DNA of 7,033 nt from Dethiothermospora halolimnae (GTDB lineage: Bacteria; Bacillota; Clostridia; Tissierellales; VENL01): contig NZ_JBAKFX010000103.1 in assembly GCF_037577855.1 (NCBI RefSeq), positions 1-7,033 on the forward strand, in the 5' to 3' direction. Positions 6,183-7,033 of this stretch are shown piece by piece (within the stretch, counting starts at the first letter, position 1; each line of letters opens with the position of its first letter). The notes beneath the pieces were generated by a model. That model ran no database searches, was not told the origin of the DNA, and saw only the letters and a program-made list of their open reading frames with translations. A program made the translations under genes and the position numbers.

Positions 6183-6905
6183 TTATCTGAATAAATTATC
6201 AAGAACAACTTGTCTTATTTTTTTATTAAATCTTCTACTTACAGGTATGTATTGATCTAAATCTTCTATGTATATTTCTTTTCCACTATACTCAAAGATT
6301 TTAGTCTTATTTACTATATATCCCTGATGACATTGTATAAAGGTATCCATATCTAATTGTTCCTTTAACCCCTTTATAGTTCCATATGTTTCATACTCTC
6401 CATCATATGTGTGTACCCTAATTTTATGGACTACTTTCTCAAAAAAATAAATTTTATCATAATTTAATTTTATATATTGTTCTCCCTTTTTAAGTGTAAA
6501 TACATTGTATATATCCTTCAAATAGCTTTTTTCATTTACTTTATCAATTATTTCTTTCATCAAATTCTGAAACTTTTTCTCAGTTATTGGTTTCATTATA
6601 TAGTCAAAAGCTTTGATCTTGAATGCATTAAATGCATAATCCTTATATCCAGTTATAAAAACTATAATAGCATCTTTATTTCTTTCCCTTATATATTCTC
6701 CAACTTCCATCCCATTCATTTCTTTCATTTCAATATCTAAAAATACAATATCTACTTCTTTATTTTTTATAGTCTCAATAAGCCCCTCTCCACTATATGT
6801 CTTTATAATATTTATTTCTGCGTCTAAACCCATCCTATCAATAAAACTTGAAATAATCCCCACTTGAACCGGTTCATCATCACAAATAACAATATTAAGC
6901 TCCAC
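6183..6905 (-). CDS. agrA: LytTR-family response regulator (AgrA type)
   Basis: This 240-residue cytoplasmic transcription regulator should receive phosphate from the adjacent kinase and bind DNA. The receiver domain covers about residues 1-120: acidic pocket D9/D10, phospho-acceptor D57 in VFLDIEM, T85 in FITGY and K105 in YIMKP. The LytTR DNA-binding domain covers about 134-236, with the hallmarks IYFFE (152-156), HQGYIVN (193-199) and PVSRR (221-225). The length is normal for the AgrA/VirR/ComE group. The start is GTG at 6905: an AGGAGG (6917-6912) lies 6 nt upstream, and the next internal Met (26) would remove the acidic pocket. The kinase gene follows after 8 nt, so the two are an operon. 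No convincing promoter is visible; the only -10-like boxes close upstream (6921-6928) would place the transcript start inside the ribosome site. AgrA identity rests on the linked agrC, agrB and agrD. Confidence 0.93.
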   Translation of the reverse strand: MELNIVICDDEPVQVGIISSFIDRMGLDAEINIIKTYSGEGLIETIKNKEVDIVFLDIEMKEMNGMEVGEYIRERNKDAIIVFITGYKDYAFNAFKIKAFDYIMKPITEKKFQNLMKEIIDKVNEKSYLKDIYNVFTLKKGEQYIKLNYDKIYFFEKVVHKIRVHTYDGEYETYGTIKGLKEQLDMDTFIQCHQGYIVNKTKIFEYSGKEIYIEDLDQYIPVSRRFNKKIRQVVLDNLFR

Positions 6906-6940
6906 CTTATCCCTCCTCGTATAATATAGTTAGAACATTT

Positions 6941-6966
6941 GATAGAAAATAAAGTTCTTTTCTACC
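6941..6966. repeat. Inverted repeat upstream of the response regulator
   Basis: GATAGAAAA (6941-6949) and TTTTCTACC (6958-6966) form nine-base arms that pair completely, with one G-U in the minus-strand RNA, around an 8-nt loop. It lies 36 nt upstream of the response regulator start and overlaps the stop of the possible upstream gene. No T-run follows it, so it is a poor intrinsic terminator. An operator or an mRNA structure is possible. The function is not shown by the sequence. Confidence 0.4.
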
Positions 6967-7033
6967 GAACATTCTCACTAAAAATAACTTCAATATTCAT
7001 ATTCTTAAATAACCTTTTAATACAAAACTTATC
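6962..7033 (-). CDS. Possible C-terminal end of an upstream gene (partial)
   Basis: This minus-strand frame is open from the window edge for 23 codons and ends at a TAG (6964-6962), 56 nt before the response regulator start. The visible residues end in NMNIEVIFSENVR, which looks protein-like (alternating hydrophobics, then a charged end), but the family is not recognisable. The other two minus-strand frames here are closed by early stops. An open run of this length can occur by chance in A/T-rich DNA. If real, the gene is on the same strand and might share a transcript with the response regulator, which has no convincing promoter of its own in the window. Confidence 0.3.
   Translation of the reverse strand, partial: DKFCIKRLFKNMNIEVIFSENVR

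Noticed and set aside
6477..6740. Plus-strand open frame of 87 codons rich in F, I and Y
   Set aside because: It is antisense to the response regulator and shows no ribosome site. The composition reflects the A/T-rich complement.
6921..6949. TTTTCT and TATTAT 17 bp apart as a response regulator promoter
   Set aside because: Transcription would begin at about 6914, inside the AGGAGG at 6912-6917, leaving no usable leader.

Overview
The window reads as chromosomal DNA from an anaerobic low-GC Firmicute of the class Clostridia. The evidence is the strongly A/T-biased codon use, AGGAGG-type ribosome binding sites, sigma-A style promoters, a single-chain pyruvate:ferredoxin oxidoreductase, and a clostridial type agr peptide-signalling locus. 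The species cannot be named from this sequence. Every gene I can support lies on the minus strand, so the reading order runs from high to low coordinates.

Upstream end (7033 to about 6906): a short open frame that may be the C-terminus of a preceding gene, an inverted repeat, then the response regulator gene. Signal reception unit (6905 to 4849): a LytTR-family response regulator (AgrA type, GTG start) and, 8 nt later, an AgrC-type membrane histidine kinase, evidently co-transcribed. Intergenic cluster (4848 to 4594): an A/T-rich hairpin over the kinase stop, a perfect 58-bp palindrome, four tandem heptamers, a terminator hairpin, a pair of LytTR-like direct repeats 21 bp apart, and a sigma-A promoter.

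Signal production unit (4593 to 3875): agrB, the membrane endopeptidase that matures the signal, followed 23 nt later by a 42-codon agrD precursor gene. The precursor has a basic amphipathic leader, a cysteine-rich core (C25, C26, C30) and the QPKxPEKL tail typical of clostridial AgrD. A palindromic terminator ends this unit. Together the four genes form a complete quorum-sensing circuit: AgrD is processed by AgrB to a cyclic thiolactone, sensed by AgrC, which phosphorylates AgrA, which probably activates agrBD through the direct repeats. The order is A-C then B-D in two transcription units, unlike the staphylococcal B-D-C-A operon.

Metabolic gene (3684 to 148): a full-length 1178-residue pyruvate:ferredoxin oxidoreductase with its own strong promoter (3734-3762) and a strong intrinsic terminator (63-102). 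It is probably an independent housekeeping unit that happens to sit next to agr. I see nothing supportable in positions 1-62. No rRNA, tRNA, CRISPR array or insertion sequence was recognised.
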